64,000 bases of DNA from Vombatus ursinus (Eukaryota > Chordata > Mammalia > Diprotodontia > Vombatidae). Both the position numbers and the translations under genes were made by a program. The notes beneath the pieces are model-generated. The model did no database searches and was not told the origin of the DNA. It worked only from the letters and a program-made list of their open reading frames with translations. Below, piece by piece: positions 21,995 to 34,442 of the stretch. Location: positions 4,082,833 through 4,146,832 of the forward strand of contig NW_020946557.1 of NCBI RefSeq assembly GCF_900497805.2, in the 5' to 3' direction. Each line of letters starts with the position of its first letter. Positions within the stretch are counted from its first letter, which is position 1.

Positions 21995-23610
21995 AACTAG
22001 CAATGGGATAGAAGGTGAGATTTGAGCTGAGTCATGGAGGAAGACAAGGATGCCTGGAGGCAGAGATGAGGAGGAAGAGCTCTCCAGGGGGACAGACATC
22101 CAGTGAAAAGGCACAGAGTCAGAGATGGAGAATTGTGTGTGAAGAAGAGCAAGGACAGTGTTGCTAATCGAGCAATACAAAAAGAAAAATACAGTATGAG
22201 AAGACAGGAAAGGTAGGAAGGCACCAAGTTGCAAATGGCTTTAAAGGCCAAATATAAGATTTTATATTTGATTGTGGAGATAATCATGGAGCCACCAAAG
22301 TTTAATGAATAAAGGGATTGACATAGTCAGATGTGTGATTTAAGAAAATCACCTTGGCAGCTGAGGGTAGGATGAATTAAAGAGGAGAGACTTGAACCAG
22401 AGAGATTAACCAGAGCACCGCTGCAATAGACCAGGCACAAGTGACGAATACCTACATCAAGGTGGCAGCTGTGTGAGTAGAGAAAAGGAAGCATGTTTTT
22501 AAGAGTTGTTTTTAAAGTCTGAGGCAAAAAGATTTGTCAGCAGATTGGATATGTGCAGTTATTATGAGTAAGGAGTAGAGAATGACACCAAGGGGGAGAA
22601 CAGAGGTGACTGGATGGATGGTGGTGCCCTTGACAGACGTAGTCAGAAAGAGGCTTAGAGGTTGGAGAGAAATATAATGAGCTCTGTTTGGGCACTGTTG
22701 AGTTTGAGATGTCTATAGAGTATCCAATTCAAAATATTCAAGAGGCTGTTGATGATGTTCAGGAGAGAGGTTAGAGATAGATAAATAGACCTAAGAATAA
22801 GCTGCAGAAAGATTGTAATTGAACCCATAGAATCTGATGAGATCTGATGAGATTATAAAGAGAGAAGAGGATCCAGGATAGATCATTGAGGAACACCTAT
22901 AGTTAGTGTGCATGACCTAGAGTAAGATCAAGCAAAGAACACTGAGAAAGTGGTGATACAGGTAGGAGGAGAACCAGGAGATAAATGTGGAAAGAAAACC
23001 TACCCAGAAGAGAATATAGAGGAGATGGTAAGCAAATGTCAAAGGCTGAAGACATTTCAAGAAGGATGAAGACTGAGAAAAGGCCATTAGATTTGGCAAT
23101 TGAGAGATTGTTGTTTCATTGAATGACGATGGGGGTTAGAAGAGAGTGAGAGGAGAGGAAATTCAGGCAACTACTATAGAAAGCTTTTTCAAGGAATTTA
23201 GCCATGAATGGGAGGAGAGAGGCTATGACAGCTAGTGAGGGTGATAAGATTATTCAAAAATTTTGGGGTTATTTTTTGGATAGGGGAGAACCAGGTACAT
23301 TTCTAGGCAGTAGGAAAGTAACCAAAAGGTAAGGAAATATTGGAGATTAGTGACAGAGTGAAATTCATAGAAGAGATCATCGACTGGAGAACAAAGGACA
23401 GAACAGGATTTGCCTTGGCGAGGAAAAGGCCTATTCCTTTTGTGTGGGACAGGAGTGTGAGAGAAGACATCAGAAAGATGGCAGACAAGGAGGAGAGGAA
23501 AAGAAAGAGCTCTAAGGGATTGGCCTCATTTTTTTTTTTTTGCAGTGTAGTATGATTCAGCATCCTCAGCTGAGAAAGTGGAGGAAGGGGGCTGAAAGTT
23601 AGACTTGTTT
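21995..23610 (-). mobile_element. L2 LINE ORF2 fossil (reverse transcriptase and C-terminus)
   Basis: About 1.6 kb continuously alignable by eye to reversed L2 ORF2. From the minus strand, the order is the pre-palm part (23303-23563, residues LLAKANP-like 'FLAKANPVLSF' and 'FGYFPTA' for the family's 'AGFFPTA'), fingers/palm (22917-23099, 'SWFSSYL'), the stretch after the YxDD region, and the C-terminal part ('SISNTVLALLHTQFSIS', 21797-22234). In the family this enzyme copies the LINE RNA into DNA at the target. Here the frame is broken many times and no catalytic motif survives cleanly. The longest frame is 145 codons and extends past the L2 into the SINE. Confidence 0.88.
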
Positions 23611-23619
23611 CTATTTTTC

Positions 23620-24435
23620 TCCCTTTAGAGTTTTGAACTTTTTGAAAAGCAAAAGCTGTATCTTTGACTTTCTCCTTTTTTCATGCCCAATCTCTCCACA
23701 ATGCTCTACACAGAGTGAAAGCCTACTACATGGTGTTAGTGAGACCTCAAAATAGCGTTCTCTCACTGGTCTTTATCTATATCATTTTCATTTATTTCTG
23801 ATACAAGCAAAGTAGATAAGAAATATCTTCAGATATAGGCACAGCACATTTAGATTAAAATAAAAAAAAACTTCTCACATGTAAAAACATATGCCATATA
23901 ACAATTGTTAAAGCAATTTTTGGCTGGATTGAAATATTTTAGATGGTGATGGGCTCAACAGATATACACTCTCATGCACACATACATACACAGAAGATAG
24001 ACATGAAAGATGAGGAAAATGTATAAGCGCCTGCATTTTAAACCCTGACAATTGCAGGCCAATGTTATCAGCACATTTATTTCAGAATGTTTGACTAGTT
24101 TTTTCCAGCTGAATTCTACATACTCTCTGTACCTACATTTAAAACGCCTATCACAAAGGCACTTGTACCATGATTTAAGATGATAACTTTTTGATTTGTG
24201 CAAAAATGAGCTATCTAAAAGTACTTCAAAAACTACTCACAATAATCAAAGGCTCTATATTACTCTTGGGGAAAGGAGGAAGGCAAGAAGGTAAATTATT
24301 CTGGAAAATGTAAGAAGTTAATATATTACCTTGTTATCTTAACGCACTAAATTTTCCTTCAAGTTTGCTCATCAGAAAGGTTAAAAAGCATGACCCCCCA
24401 GAGAGACACCCACTAACTTCCCGTGAAAGATATGT
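23620..24435. other. No recognised feature
   Basis: Unique-looking sequence. An 82-codon minus-strand open frame at 23955-24203 shows no family signature. Confidence 0.45.
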
Positions 24436-24441
24436 TTCCTT

Positions 24442-24655
24442 AATAGGTCATCTAGGTAGTGAAGTGGATAGAGATTCCAGGCCTGGAGTCAGGAAGACTC
24501 ATCTTCCCAAGTTCAAATCTGGCCTCAAACACTTACTAGCTCTGTGAGCCTGGGCAAGTCAATTAACCCCGTTTGCCTCAATTTCCTCATCTGTAAAATA
24601 ACTGAACTTGTCTAGATGACCTCTGAGGTACTTTTCAGCTCTAAGCCTCTGATCC
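24442..24655 (+). repeat. tRNA-headed CORE-SINE
   Basis: Head 'atctaggtagtgaagtggat', 'aagttcaaatctggcctcaa', core 'gagcctgggcaagtcaatta', 'tttcctcatctgtaaaataa' and tail 'gatgacctctgaggtacttt'. Well preserved. Confidence 0.92.
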
Positions 24656-24785
24656 CATAATTTCTCATTTGATATATGCACAACCACAAAATCATTTTAA
24701 CACCAGATGAAGTATTAACAAGGTCAGAAGAGGGAAGACTGAAAAAGAGACAGAATGATCATTTAAGCTGTCCAATTTTCCTCAG

Positions 24786-24860
24786 AATGTAAACTCCCTC
24801 AGAGAAGGAACTAGATCTGCTGTTTGTGTGTTCTACTCTCGTGTGCCACAATAAATGCCA
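24786..24860 (+). mobile_element. L2-like 3' end fragment
   Basis: 'aatgtaaactccctcagaga' and 'tgccacaataaatgcc' follow the L2 3' order. Short. Confidence 0.45.
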
Positions 24861-25328
24861 ACAGATTGTAATTATAGTAGCACCCAAGGGATTTAGAATT
24901 TGATCACTGCTACAAAATAAGAATTAAAGCAACAGTCTAACTCCTGGCAGAGTTGATGCTCAAATATTTGTTAACTTAATGAATGATTATCTTGTTTTCT
25001 GAAGATGAAAAGTATAGACCTCATACGCATTTAACCAAAGGAAGAAAATGCCTCAGAAAATCCTTATGGAAGACACTGGAAAACATATTGAAGGTAAAAC
25101 AGACCAGACTTCTCATGGAGCGATCGGTCACCAATCCTAGTTGTTTACTGAAATGGAAGAGAGTCTGTAGGTTGCTACATTTCTAGTCCACTGTCTCATA
25201 AATTCCCATGAGAATTTCTGATCTTCGCTCTGGTTAGGATCCTTAATGTATGGGCCTTTGGCTTCTGGTGTATTTTTTTCCTTCAGATCTTTCAGTGTTC
25301 CAAAGAAAAATTAATGAAAAGAATCACA

Positions 25329-25398
25329 TGCTGCTGCTGCTGTTGCTATTACTACTACTACTGCTACTACTGCTACTGCTACTGTTACTGCTACTACT
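25329..25398. repeat. (CTG/CTA)n-type trinucleotide tract
   Basis: About 23 units of CTG, CTA, TTA and TTG interspersed, ending 'gttactgctactactaact'. All variants are leucine codons in one frame, which creates a poly-leucine run in an 89-codon open frame (25250-25519). No other sign of a gene. Confidence 0.95.
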
Positions 25399-25409
25399 AA
25401 CTGAATTTA

Positions 25410-26400
25410 ATATAGAACTTCAAGTTTTCCAAAATACTTTATGTTATATTTTGCTAAGTGCTTTTTTCCATTCACAACCTAGTTTGATGTGTTTAATAAT
25501 ATTGTCAGCCACATTGTAGGCTAAATAGAATTCTGTGGGTTGACCTCAAAATGCAACCAGCATTTATAACGTTACTTCTCTGGGGAAATGGATCTCATGT
25601 TCCACTTACAAACCAACTTTAATACAATCAGTTAATAAGTTAATCAGTTAACACAATCAGTTAATAATATATAGCCTATGTAGTAAGCTCTTACTTATTC
25701 ATGCTAAGGAGCTCAGAGGGAACTATGATGAAACCAAAAGAGTGGAAAATCAAAAACTTATACACATTTACTTTTAGAATATATGATTAGGACTTTATGT
25801 CTCTGGTTTTCCATTTTAGTTACATTTCATTTAGAATAACAGTTGATTTGCATTCCCTTAGCATATAGCACCTAACAGCACAGAGAAGTTAACTTGAAGA
25901 ATATGCCCTGCATTAATGGAGATTCCACTTTGCTATTTCTTTACTAATGAAACAATAAGTCAAGATTTACCCTTCCCTTTAATGTATATATAAACACACG
26001 TACTTTGTGTATTATGTATATAAATCTGTTCCTTTACACATAGTCATACCTATCTCTGAATGGTTAGATAGATCTTCCCAAGGGAAGAGAATAGTTCATG
26101 ACCATTTAGAACTAACCGAAAATGTTAAAGTACATTTTGAAATAAAGTTTACGCAGAATGTACAAAAATAGCAGAGTGATACAATTAACCCAACTATTTC
26201 CATCCAAATTTCTTCAAAACTTACCACATTATTACCCAAGGGGGGGTTATTCCTTAAAAGTCTGAGATCTTGGGATAAAGGCCTTTATTTTCTCTCGAAA
26301 CTTCACTCTGTACTGGGTCACGTAAACATTATCATTATGGCACAAAGCTGCAGTTTGAATAAATCTCGAGGTCTATATTATATATAGATAAGAAATTTAG
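25410..26400. other. No recognised feature
   Basis: About 1 kb of AT-rich, unique-looking sequence. It contains a local tandem duplication of 'caatcagttaata' near 25624-25668 and nothing else I can name. Confidence 0.45.
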
Positions 26401-26404
26401 GGCA

Positions 26405-26580
26405 TGCAGCATAGTGCACAGGAAAGAGAACTCCTAGAGGATCCAGGTTGAAAATCTAGCTGTGCCACTTATGTGTCATATAAGCAAGGACAAGCTAATT
26501 ATACCTTAGGACTCAGTCTTTATCTGGAAAGTGAAAAGGTTGGACTAGATGACCTCCCATTCATCCCCAAATATGAGATA
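26405..26580 (+). repeat. MIR-type SINE
   Basis: 'gcagcatagtgcacaggaaa', 'ccaggttgaaaatctagctg' and 'ggactagatgacctcccatt' mark head, B box and tail. Confidence 0.7.
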
Positions 26581-26798
26581 GTTTGACATTTATATTTTAT
26601 TCACCAAACTTAGCTTAGTGGGGTTTCCTAAAATATTTAGGTCCTTTTGCTATTAACAGATTTGTCCTTTTATCACTTTCTAGTTTCTTCTCTACCTCTA
26701 TCCTTAACCTGAGCATAGCCTTTTCTCTCTTAAATTTCCTTTGTCATTGAGGAAGAAAATTTTTTTGTGCCTAGTTTCTCTAGGTCTTACAAGGCATG

Positions 26799-27027
26799 TC
26801 GGTGGCACAAGGGATGTGGCACTGAACTTGAGGTCCAGAAGACCCAAGTTTAAATGCTGCCTTAATTAGTTACTAGAGAGGTATATCCCTGACTAAGTCA
26901 TTTAAACTTTCTCAGCCTCAGTTTCCTCATATGTAAAAATATAGGCAATGATAGCACCTACTCACAAGATTGTTGTAAATATCAAACCTTAAATCACTAT
27001 ATACATTTAGCTACTAGCAATTATTAC
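26799..27027 (+). repeat. MIR/CORE-type SINE
   Basis: 'cggtggcacaagggatgtgg', 'aagacccaagtttaaatgct', 'gactaagtcatttaaacttt', 'ctcagtttcctcatatgtaa' and 'agattgttgtaaatatcaaa' are in order. Confidence 0.85.
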
Positions 27028-27164
27028 CCTAGAACTCTCTGACTAGATGACCAAAAACAGGCTTCTGATATCTTGAGCAGAGTCATCTTTCTCAGAGGTG
27101 TCTTTACATTATATAATTCATATTGAACTAACCTTTTTTTGAGGGGGGTGTTCATATCACTAGT

Positions 27165-27245
27165 CTGCCTATTTCACAGGGCTGTGGGAAGGAAAGTGCT
27201 TTTTGTAAACCATAAAATGCTATGTAAATGTTAGTTATTAATTTC
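27165..27245 (+). repeat. MIR 3' fragment
   Basis: 'tttcacagggctgtgggaag' and 'atgctatgtaaatgttagtt' form the 3' part only. Confidence 0.65.
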
Positions 27246-27249
27246 ACTT

Positions 27250-28730
27250 ATTATTGCTGTTAAGGTGGGCTTCTTTTTAATCTCTCACATAAAAATTTCC
27301 AAATGACCACAAATCTCACAACAACTGTTAATATCAAAATAATTAGGCACAAATGAACTGTGTATAGCATGATAGGGAATGATAGATTTTAAATGTTCGC
27401 TCATACCACAGAATGAAGGCTGGAGCTGCCATTCTAACTTAAACACATGAAGGAAAACTAGATTAGAGACAAAAATGTCTTTTTGTAATTTGAAATGTAA
27501 AAAGCCCATTGTGCATATAATCTGGACTCTCTGCTGATGTAATTATAGTCATTTTCCAAAGGAACTAGAAGGGAAACACAAACACAATTGCAGTTTGCAG
27601 TATCCTCTAGTGAAAACAGCATTTTAAAACTTAAAAATTCCTTTGTCTGATCCCTGTATGAAGGGACCTAGAAGGTTCACAAACAATCCTAAAACATTTG
27701 CAGCTTGATGGTATATATTGAGTGCACCAGGGAGAGGAGAAGTTAAGGATATTCCAGGTTCCTGGGTACATTATTCCAGGTGCCATCATGAGGACTTTCC
27801 ATCTTACCAGAGGAACAATGGCACAGAGAAACATTTACACAAAGTGGTTTTGTTATCAATGGGCAGCAAAGTCAGAGCAATGTATCACCCCAGAAAGCAT
27901 ATACAATGAGCAACATGGGTCTTAAAAAAGAAGTTTTGAGATGATTCATGGATTTTTAAAGAAAGCTGTTTTCAGTTCTTTAACCAATTTCTTTTAAAAC
28001 ATCAGAATTATTTTATAACACAAAGAAAGTACCTTATCTTCCCATTATTGCCAGTATCCTTCATACCTAACTTCAATAGGATAATAATTGCTGTATTTTC
28101 TTTTAAGATCTTTTCTGGTGATTATTATTGGGACAGATGAGAACAGAAAAACCAAAACTTTCTCTTAGGGCAGGGGATAGTAATCTTCTCAGAGAGAAGA
28201 ATCATTTGGGGATAACATTGTTAGAATTGACCTTTTTGAAGAGTTGCACCATAATTTATTCACTTTAATACTTGAAAAGAAGTGTGATTTTTGTCAGCAT
28301 GAACACTTGCTCCACCAATATAGCTTCCTTATTCTTAGAGGACAATTCCGTGAATTTTGGTGGCTAAAATAAAGTTAGCCATTCCTTGATAGTCAAGTAT
28401 TTTTAATGAGCTTGTCCCAAGTTATCTAGACTGGTCAGAAGATGAGAGTCATAGAGTAGCTATCACTTAGCCTGACTTGAAGTTTTCCTGTGTGGTAAAA
28501 TCTTCAAAAGTTTGAGATCTTCAGGCATGATGATTCCATGGTGACACTATTACCTCCACACCAGGATGAGGCATAGAGAGATCTTCAGTGGAGAAATCAT
28601 GCTTTGACATATTTTTTTAATTGATGCCAGTGGGATTGAACAACAGACTCCTCTATACTGTTTTAGGCAATTTTATTATTCTATTCAACTTATTCCAGTT
28701 CAGGAAGACCAAATAATAATCACTTATTCA
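27250..28730. other. No recognised feature
   Basis: About 1.5 kb without a repeat I can name. Short open frames at 27285-27509 (-), 27631-27834 (-) and 27718-27925 (+, two frames) overlap each other on opposite strands and look random. Confidence 0.4.
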
Positions 28731-28734
28731 TAAT

Positions 28735-28960
28735 AGCTAGAATTTATCCAGTGCTTTAAAGTTTGGGAAGCCCTTTACTAATATTATCTCATTTTATTCT
28801 CTCAATAACCCTAGAAGGAAGGTGCTATTATCATTGTACCCATTTTATATTTGAGGAAATTGAGTCACAAAGAAGCAAAGGGACTTGCCCAAGTCTTCCA
28901 GAATCCACATTCATTGCTCTAGCCACTGTATTGTCTTATTGTCTCCAAAAGGTCCCTGTT
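28735..28960 (-). repeat. MIR-type SINE, antisense
   Basis: 'cagtgctttaaagtttggga', 'attatctcattttattctct', 'aaagggacttgcccaagtct' and 'tctagccactgta' are in reversed order. Confidence 0.85.
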
Positions 28961-29034
28961 ATAATTAATTTGTGACTTAGAAATTATAAGGTGGGTCCTG
29001 AGGAGTCCTTATTACCTTCTTCCATTAGCAAATA

Positions 29035-29215
29035 GTATCACAGAATCTTAGATTTAGAGCTGAAAGGACCTCAGAGATCAAGGAGTCTAACCTTATTTTA
29101 CAGATGAGGAAACAGGCTGAAAAGTTAGCTGACTTGTCTGGGGTCACATAGCTAATAATTACCTGAGGCAGGATTTGAACCAATGTTTTTTCTCACTTCA
29201 AGTGCATCCACTGTT
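29035..29215 (-). repeat. Old SINE, antisense
   Basis: 'tagatttagagctgaaagga', 'cctcagagatcaaggagtct', 'ttattttacagatgaggaaa', 'tggggtcacatagctaataa' and 'gcaggatttgaaccaatg'. It belongs to the MIR-core group with the 'ggaccttagagatcat' leader. Confidence 0.8.
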
Positions 29216-29609
29216 CCTCGTCAGTATAATGAATCTATCAGATTAGTTAATTAGCATGAGACAGGATGTAAGTCCGACTTTAAGTGGATGAAAGTATGGA
29301 GCAAAAGGAAAAGAGTTAGGGGAAAGAAGGAATGATGGTTTGGGTGATAAATACCAAAAAGGGACAATGATTAAGGAGAAAGCCAAGTGGAATACCCTGG
29401 ATGATGTGTGGGAGTCCTCTATAATCTTGTAAGTGGGGAGAAAGAGCATAAAAATTCTAGACTTCAGGTATGAAGCTCTACCCATCTTCAATGACAGTGT
29501 TTCCTTGGTTATAACACAATGAGATGAATCAATACACAGCCTCACTTAATTGTTTTGACTATAATAAATATCTGGAATTGGCTACACTCTTATCTTGCCT
29601 AGCCATGGC

Positions 29610-29755
29610 AGCAAATACTTATATAGCACTTTAAGGTTTACAAAGTGCCCTACATCTATTATTTCAATTGTTCTTCACAACAATCCTGCAAAGTACACAC
29701 TAAAAGTATTATTATTCCCATTTTTCACATGAGGAAACCAAGGCCACAATCTAGG
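29610..29755 (-). repeat. MIR fragment, antisense
   Basis: 'gcaaatacttatatagcact', 'aaggtttacaaagtgcccta' and 'cacatgaggaaaccaaggcc'. Confidence 0.75.
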
Positions 29756-29759
29756 AATT

Positions 29760-30825
29760 TATTTAGCAAATGCTTCCTTGGTATATTAATGTTACATCGA
29801 TTTAGATTTTTTAACTTTATTTAGGGGTGCAGTTATCCCACTAAACAGGAAAGAGGCTAAAAAAAGGTACCTTTTAGAAATCTCCCAGGACTAGCATGTC
29901 TTTTGGGTTTTATATTGGGATATAAAATCAATAGAAAATCAATACAAGGGAAACAACTACTCTAGAGGTAACATTAGCAACCCATGAGATGATGAAGTCA
30001 GCAGAAAGGAAAATGGCCCTCATACGTCTGCTGTGCAGATCTGGAGTTAATACTAACTCAAAAATCAAACTTTCTGATGGATGGCTCATGGAAATGAGGT
30101 TGACTATCCTCTGCTAAAATCTTTCCTTCTTTTGAAGTTCAATTTCATCTATAACTTTTGCAGTCAAACACTATTTGTTTTCAAGCTTCCAAAAATGTCC
30201 AGAAGCCTTCTGATAGATCACCCTCCACACCCTTCTTCCAAAATAAATTTCTATGCAACCATGACAGTAATTACCCAAAGGAGAAAATGAGATTCTTATG
30301 ATGAACTTGACAAATTCGTCCTAGAAACTGACCATGGGGGATTTCAGTGCATGGTAAAAGCAGAAATGTTCAGATTTACGAAATATTTTCAAGGAGTTGA
30401 AAAACTTGAAAACATTTTCCACCTCTTCTAACCAAGTACAATGAGTGTTACATAAGATATAAATCAAAGATAATTATAAATGAACCTGAATTCAAATGCA
30501 GAAACTTTGATACAGAACATAGAATTTTTCACATACAAAAGATTAAACTAAATCCCCTAAGCAACTGCAGTTAATGGACAAAAGAGTTTCCTTCAACCTG
30601 ATACTGAATCAGTTATCAATCGACGGAGATGATGCTAGGCCCACAAATAGCTGATTTTATTACAGGCTGGGTACATTTCTGCTAACTTTTAGATGTATCT
30701 GATAAGAGCCAGAGTGGGGAAGGCTCAATTTCTGTTGAGATATTATGTTGAAGTTGGAGGGAAAAGCAAGACTTAAAAACAAAACAACAGCAGCAACAAC
30801 AAAACCCAAGCCAACTAGTCTAGTC
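29760..30825. other. No recognised feature
   Basis: About 1.1 kb of repeat-poor sequence. The part 30300-30700 keeps a few CpGs and could be conserved noncoding DNA, but nothing in the sequence alone shows it. Confidence 0.4.
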
Positions 30826-30826
30826 T

Positions 30827-30862
30827 AGTATCTATCTATCTATAGATACAGTATATAGATAG
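30827..30862. repeat. TCTA/TAGA microsatellite
   Basis: 'tatctatctatctatagata' followed by 'tatatagatag'. Short and self-complementary. Confidence 0.85.
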
Positions 30863-30864
30863 TA

Positions 30865-31595
30865 TAAGCACACCTAGGATCAAAACACTATTATTAATCA
30901 ATGAAATGTGAATTCAAATTACTAAAAGACAGATGATTATCATCTCATATGATACTATTTTTTTATACTAGTAATACAACCAATCAATCACCAGGTGGCA
31001 TCCAGGTCTCACTGATGGCTTAGCATAGACATCCCAGAGAAGCATGGTATCAGTAAGAAACTCCAGCAGTAAGATTTCCATTGGTAACTCTTCCTTTTCA
31101 GGGAACATGCTGCCTAAGGATGTAGAGATTGAACAAAAATTGGAAAGGTAGACTGAGGCCAACAGATCCTTTAGGTAGAAGGTTAATAGATTATGGTGAC
31201 ATCAAGATAGAAACTTAAATGTTACAGAGGAGTAAAGTTCCTCAACCCTAACTATATTTTGGACCAGTAAAAACTTCAACTTATCTAGAAAAGACTGCAC
31301 TATTGTATGAAGCTCTAATGACTCTTAGGAGTCCTGGGGTGGGAAGGGAGCCAGGAGAAGTAAGAGATGAACAAAGGGAAGAGTTGGTTGTTTCTAGTTT
31401 ACAAATTTTCCGCAAGGTGGCTTCCCCCTTGCCCAGATTATTCTAGTTCCTCATTTATTGCTTCCTACTTACTTCTTTACTATCGAATGCTACTGGAGGA
31501 AGTCATATAATCAATGGAGCTATCATAAATTCAAGTTATTTAATCTTAACTGGGCTTTTACTACTGCATGGAAAAATCTTGTTTTCTTCTGATTG
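30865..31595. other. No recognised feature
   Basis: Unique-looking sequence with only short open frames. Confidence 0.45.
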
Positions 31596-31599
31596 TCTC

Positions 31600-33240
31600 C
31601 CTAGTTAAACTACCAGAATTCTCTCCCTCAATGTTCTTTCTTTCAGCAGATAACCTATCCTGATTCTTTAATGAGCTGAGAAAATCAAAGTCATCTGTTG
31701 TGAGCTACCTCATTGCTGCCCTCCATACTTCAAAGCTCCTATATCTTCTATGACCATCCTCTTTTCTTTGCTCCCTTCTCCAAAGGAAACATGCTCTTGT
31801 CCTTGACAAGGCTAAAAACATTTGCTGTGTCAATGGTTCCATACCCTTTTGTCTCCTCTGGAACTTGCCCAAGTACTTATTCCCTCCTTCTCTCTATCCC
31901 ATCTTTAATTCCCTGCTTCCCTCAACCATTTCTGCTTGGTCCTATCCCAATATGCAAACATGTCTTCAACTTTAAAAAAAAAAACCTTCCATTTAATCCT
32001 GTCATGCCTGCAAACTATTGTTAAACATCTCTCATCCCTTTCAAATCTAAGCTTCCAGAGAGTGGATACTCTTGCTTCATCCAATTCCTCATTAACCTTT
32101 TAATTTTCAGCTTTTGCGATGAGGCTTCTCACTTACCAGGTCATTTTATTTAAACTATCCTCTCAAATTATCTCTTCATCGATAAATCTGATGGTCCTGT
32201 TTTTCTTGACCTCTCCGCAGATTTTGACTCCATTGATGATAACCTTTTCTTCTCATGAAAAACCTCACTTACCTTGACTATCTAACACTACTGTCTCCCT
32301 TGACTCTACCCCTACCTGCCTGCTTATTTTCAGTTTCTTTTCCTAGTTTATCAGCTATCTCAGACCCCTAAAGTCCCTTGACACTCAGACCTGGACCACC
32401 TTATCTCATCACTTAACATGCTCTCTTGGTGGTTTAGCTCACAAAAGCTAAATTATAATTTGGATGCAGAGGACTCCCAGATCTACATATTCAGTCCTAA
32501 TGTCTCTTTTGTATTATGGTCTTTCCTCACTAACTGGTGAGTCCTCTCTACTTGTGTATCACATCAGCATCTCAAACTCAGTGTATTTAAAACAGGACTC
32601 ATGTTTTCCCCCAAACTTGTCTCCTAACTTTTCTATTTCTGCAAAAGAATTTATCTCCTTGCTATCATTTTCTCTCCTTCACAGAGCTGCCAAAATAATT
32701 ATTCTAAAACACAGGTTTGCACATCTCATTTCCCAGTGTAAGCAGGAACTTCATTCAAAACAGACTCCTTAGCTTGCCATTTAAAGTCCTCTACAAACTA
32801 ACTCCCAGTCTTATCTCATATTACTCCTTTTTATGCACTCTATTTCAATTAAAATGGACTACTTTGAACTTTAACTAAACTTGACATTGTGTTTCCCATT
32901 TCTTTTTATTTGCAAAAACTGTCCCCTATGCCTGGAATGCACTTCCTCTTTATTGCCACCTCTCAGAATCTTTGCCTTTCTTCACTTCCCTTTTTGAAAC
33001 CCTAGGTGATCCCTCTAGTTGTTAGTGACCTTACCCTCTACAAATTCCCTTGTATTTGTTTAGAAGTTGTATTCCTCGCCCCCATTCCCTAATTCCAGAA
33101 GAATAAGTTCTTTGAGGGCCAAAGACTTTCCTTCTCTTTTTTTCTCACTCCTTTTTCCCCTCCTTCCTTCCTTCCTTCCTTCTTTTCTTGCTGGCACATA
33201 AATTTCTGGCATATAACAAAATACAGATTTGTTGAACTGA
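31600..33240 (+). mobile_element. L2 LINE, ~1.6 kb, RT palm to 3' end
   Basis: Continuous L2 text on the + strand. Reverse-transcriptase motif A is still readable at 32205-32240 as LDLSADFDSIDD (family LDLSAAFDTVDH). Then come 'gcagaggactcccagatcta' (the YADDSQIY region, decayed), 'cagagctgccaaaataatta', 'cctatgcctggaatgcactt' and the 3' UTR 'aataagttctttgagggcca', ending at the 'ttgttgaactgatag' terminus. A CCTT microsatellite (about 33162-33183) lies in the 3' UTR. Frames are broken many times; open frames at 31713-32024 and 32464-32772 are pieces of this fossil. Confidence 0.9.
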
Positions 33241-33244
33241 TAGC

Positions 33245-34115
33245 TATGAAACAAGCTTTGTCATGATCCTCACCATTAAGTTGTGGTATTAGGTGAGTCT
33301 ATTGCCAATAAATCTCCGTAGGACTATGCATATGTGAAGTATGGTAAACCAGGCTAGTTATGCTAATATAATTTGGAGAGTTGAAATGGGACAATACCAA
33401 GTGGGAAGGACAAAATGAAAGAGTCTACAGGGTCACTCTGAAGCATGATAGCATGGGCAGCTATAGAGTGCTGGGCAACATAAAGGACAAGCATATCAGC
33501 CTGATATGTCACAATCAGAGTTGGGATGGCTTTTATTTGAGCCAAAGCATGAAGCAGAGGGAATTTAAGGGGTAGGGTCACAAGGATGTCTATATATGTA
33601 GCATCAGCAAATCCATCAGCCACAGATGTAACCTTTAAGTAGGTAGGATAGAAAGAACTGCTGGTCATGTGTGGTGTCCAAACTAGATTTGAGAGAATTC
33701 AGAGACGGCCTTCTGATAAAAGACCTAGAAGTTTATTTGCCAAAAGGCTACATATAGTCCTTAAGGTGAAAGTTTATCAGTAAGGGTTCAGTAGCAACTT
33801 AACTAAGCTCATGATATGATGGACAAAAATCCTAAATTCAGATACCTAAGTCAAGGTGCTTTCTAGGGCATCTAAGTAATAAATGCATTCTGCACTTTAG
33901 TGAAAAAGAAATAAAAAAGGAAACCTCATGGTCTTGCTTTCCTTCCTGCCCTCTTAGAACTGGAAAAGGCAACTTTTCCCTCCTGAGCAAATTTAGACTC
34001 ATTTAGGCACTGAACAGCCTTTAATTATTTAGGGGGAGTGGAAGGATGAGGAGATATTTGCATCGTTTGCAGTAATTGAAAAGACAGACTGAATTCTGCA
34101 AGAACAGCAATTCAT
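33245..34115. other. No recognised feature
   Basis: Unclassified sequence. A 101-codon open frame (33363-33668, minus) has no family signature. The segment may be an unnamed repeat but carries no diagnostic motif I can cite. Confidence 0.4.
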
Positions 34116-34161
34116 AAGATTGTAGGGCTTAAAGCTAGAAAGGATCATCTTGAGAGACCAT

Positions 34162-34276
34162 CAGAGGGGGAGAACGGAACAATTTGTTCTGTGAAGTTTG
34201 GATTCAGTCAAATGACTGCACTTGAGGACCTAGGTGGCCACATGTGGCCTCGAGACTGCAGGTTCCCCACCCTTAG
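34162..34276. mobile_element. Internally deleted hAT-type palindromic MITE
   Basis: The right half matches the two full copies at 58416 and 61246 ('gattcagtcaaatgactgca', 'cttgaggacctaggtggcca', 'catgtggcctcgag', 'gcaggttccccaccc'). A degenerate left terminus 'cagagggggagaac' is joined directly to the centre of the element. About 115 bp remain of 203. No clean 8-bp duplication is visible. Confidence 0.8.
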
Positions 34277-34354
34277 CTAGGCTGTCTCATTTTACAGACA
34301 AGGAAACTAAGGCCCCAAGAAAAGAAGTTTATTGAAAAGAGAGATTTTCCCATT

Positions 34355-34442
34355 TTTTGGCGTTGTATCCCCAGCATCTTAACACAGTGCTAGCCCATAA
34401 TAGGTACTTAATAAATGCTATATGATTGATTGATTGATTGAA
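34355..34442 (+). mobile_element. L2-type 3' end with (GATT)n tail
   Basis: 'gcgttgtatccccagcatct', 'taacacagtgctagcccata', 'aataggtacttaataaatgc' and a terminal GATT repeat. Confidence 0.8.

Noticed and set aside
25250-25519. 89-codon frame with a long poly-leucine run, resembling a signal or membrane segment
   Set aside because: The run is a trinucleotide microsatellite, and nothing else in the frame looks protein-like.
25624-25668. Local 'caatcagttaata' tandem duplication as a regulatory array
   Set aside because: Only two to three short imperfect units in AT-rich DNA; chance or slippage suffices.
27631-27925. Overlapping open frames on both strands
   Set aside because: Three mutually overlapping short frames with no family signature, as expected by chance in a stop-poor patch.
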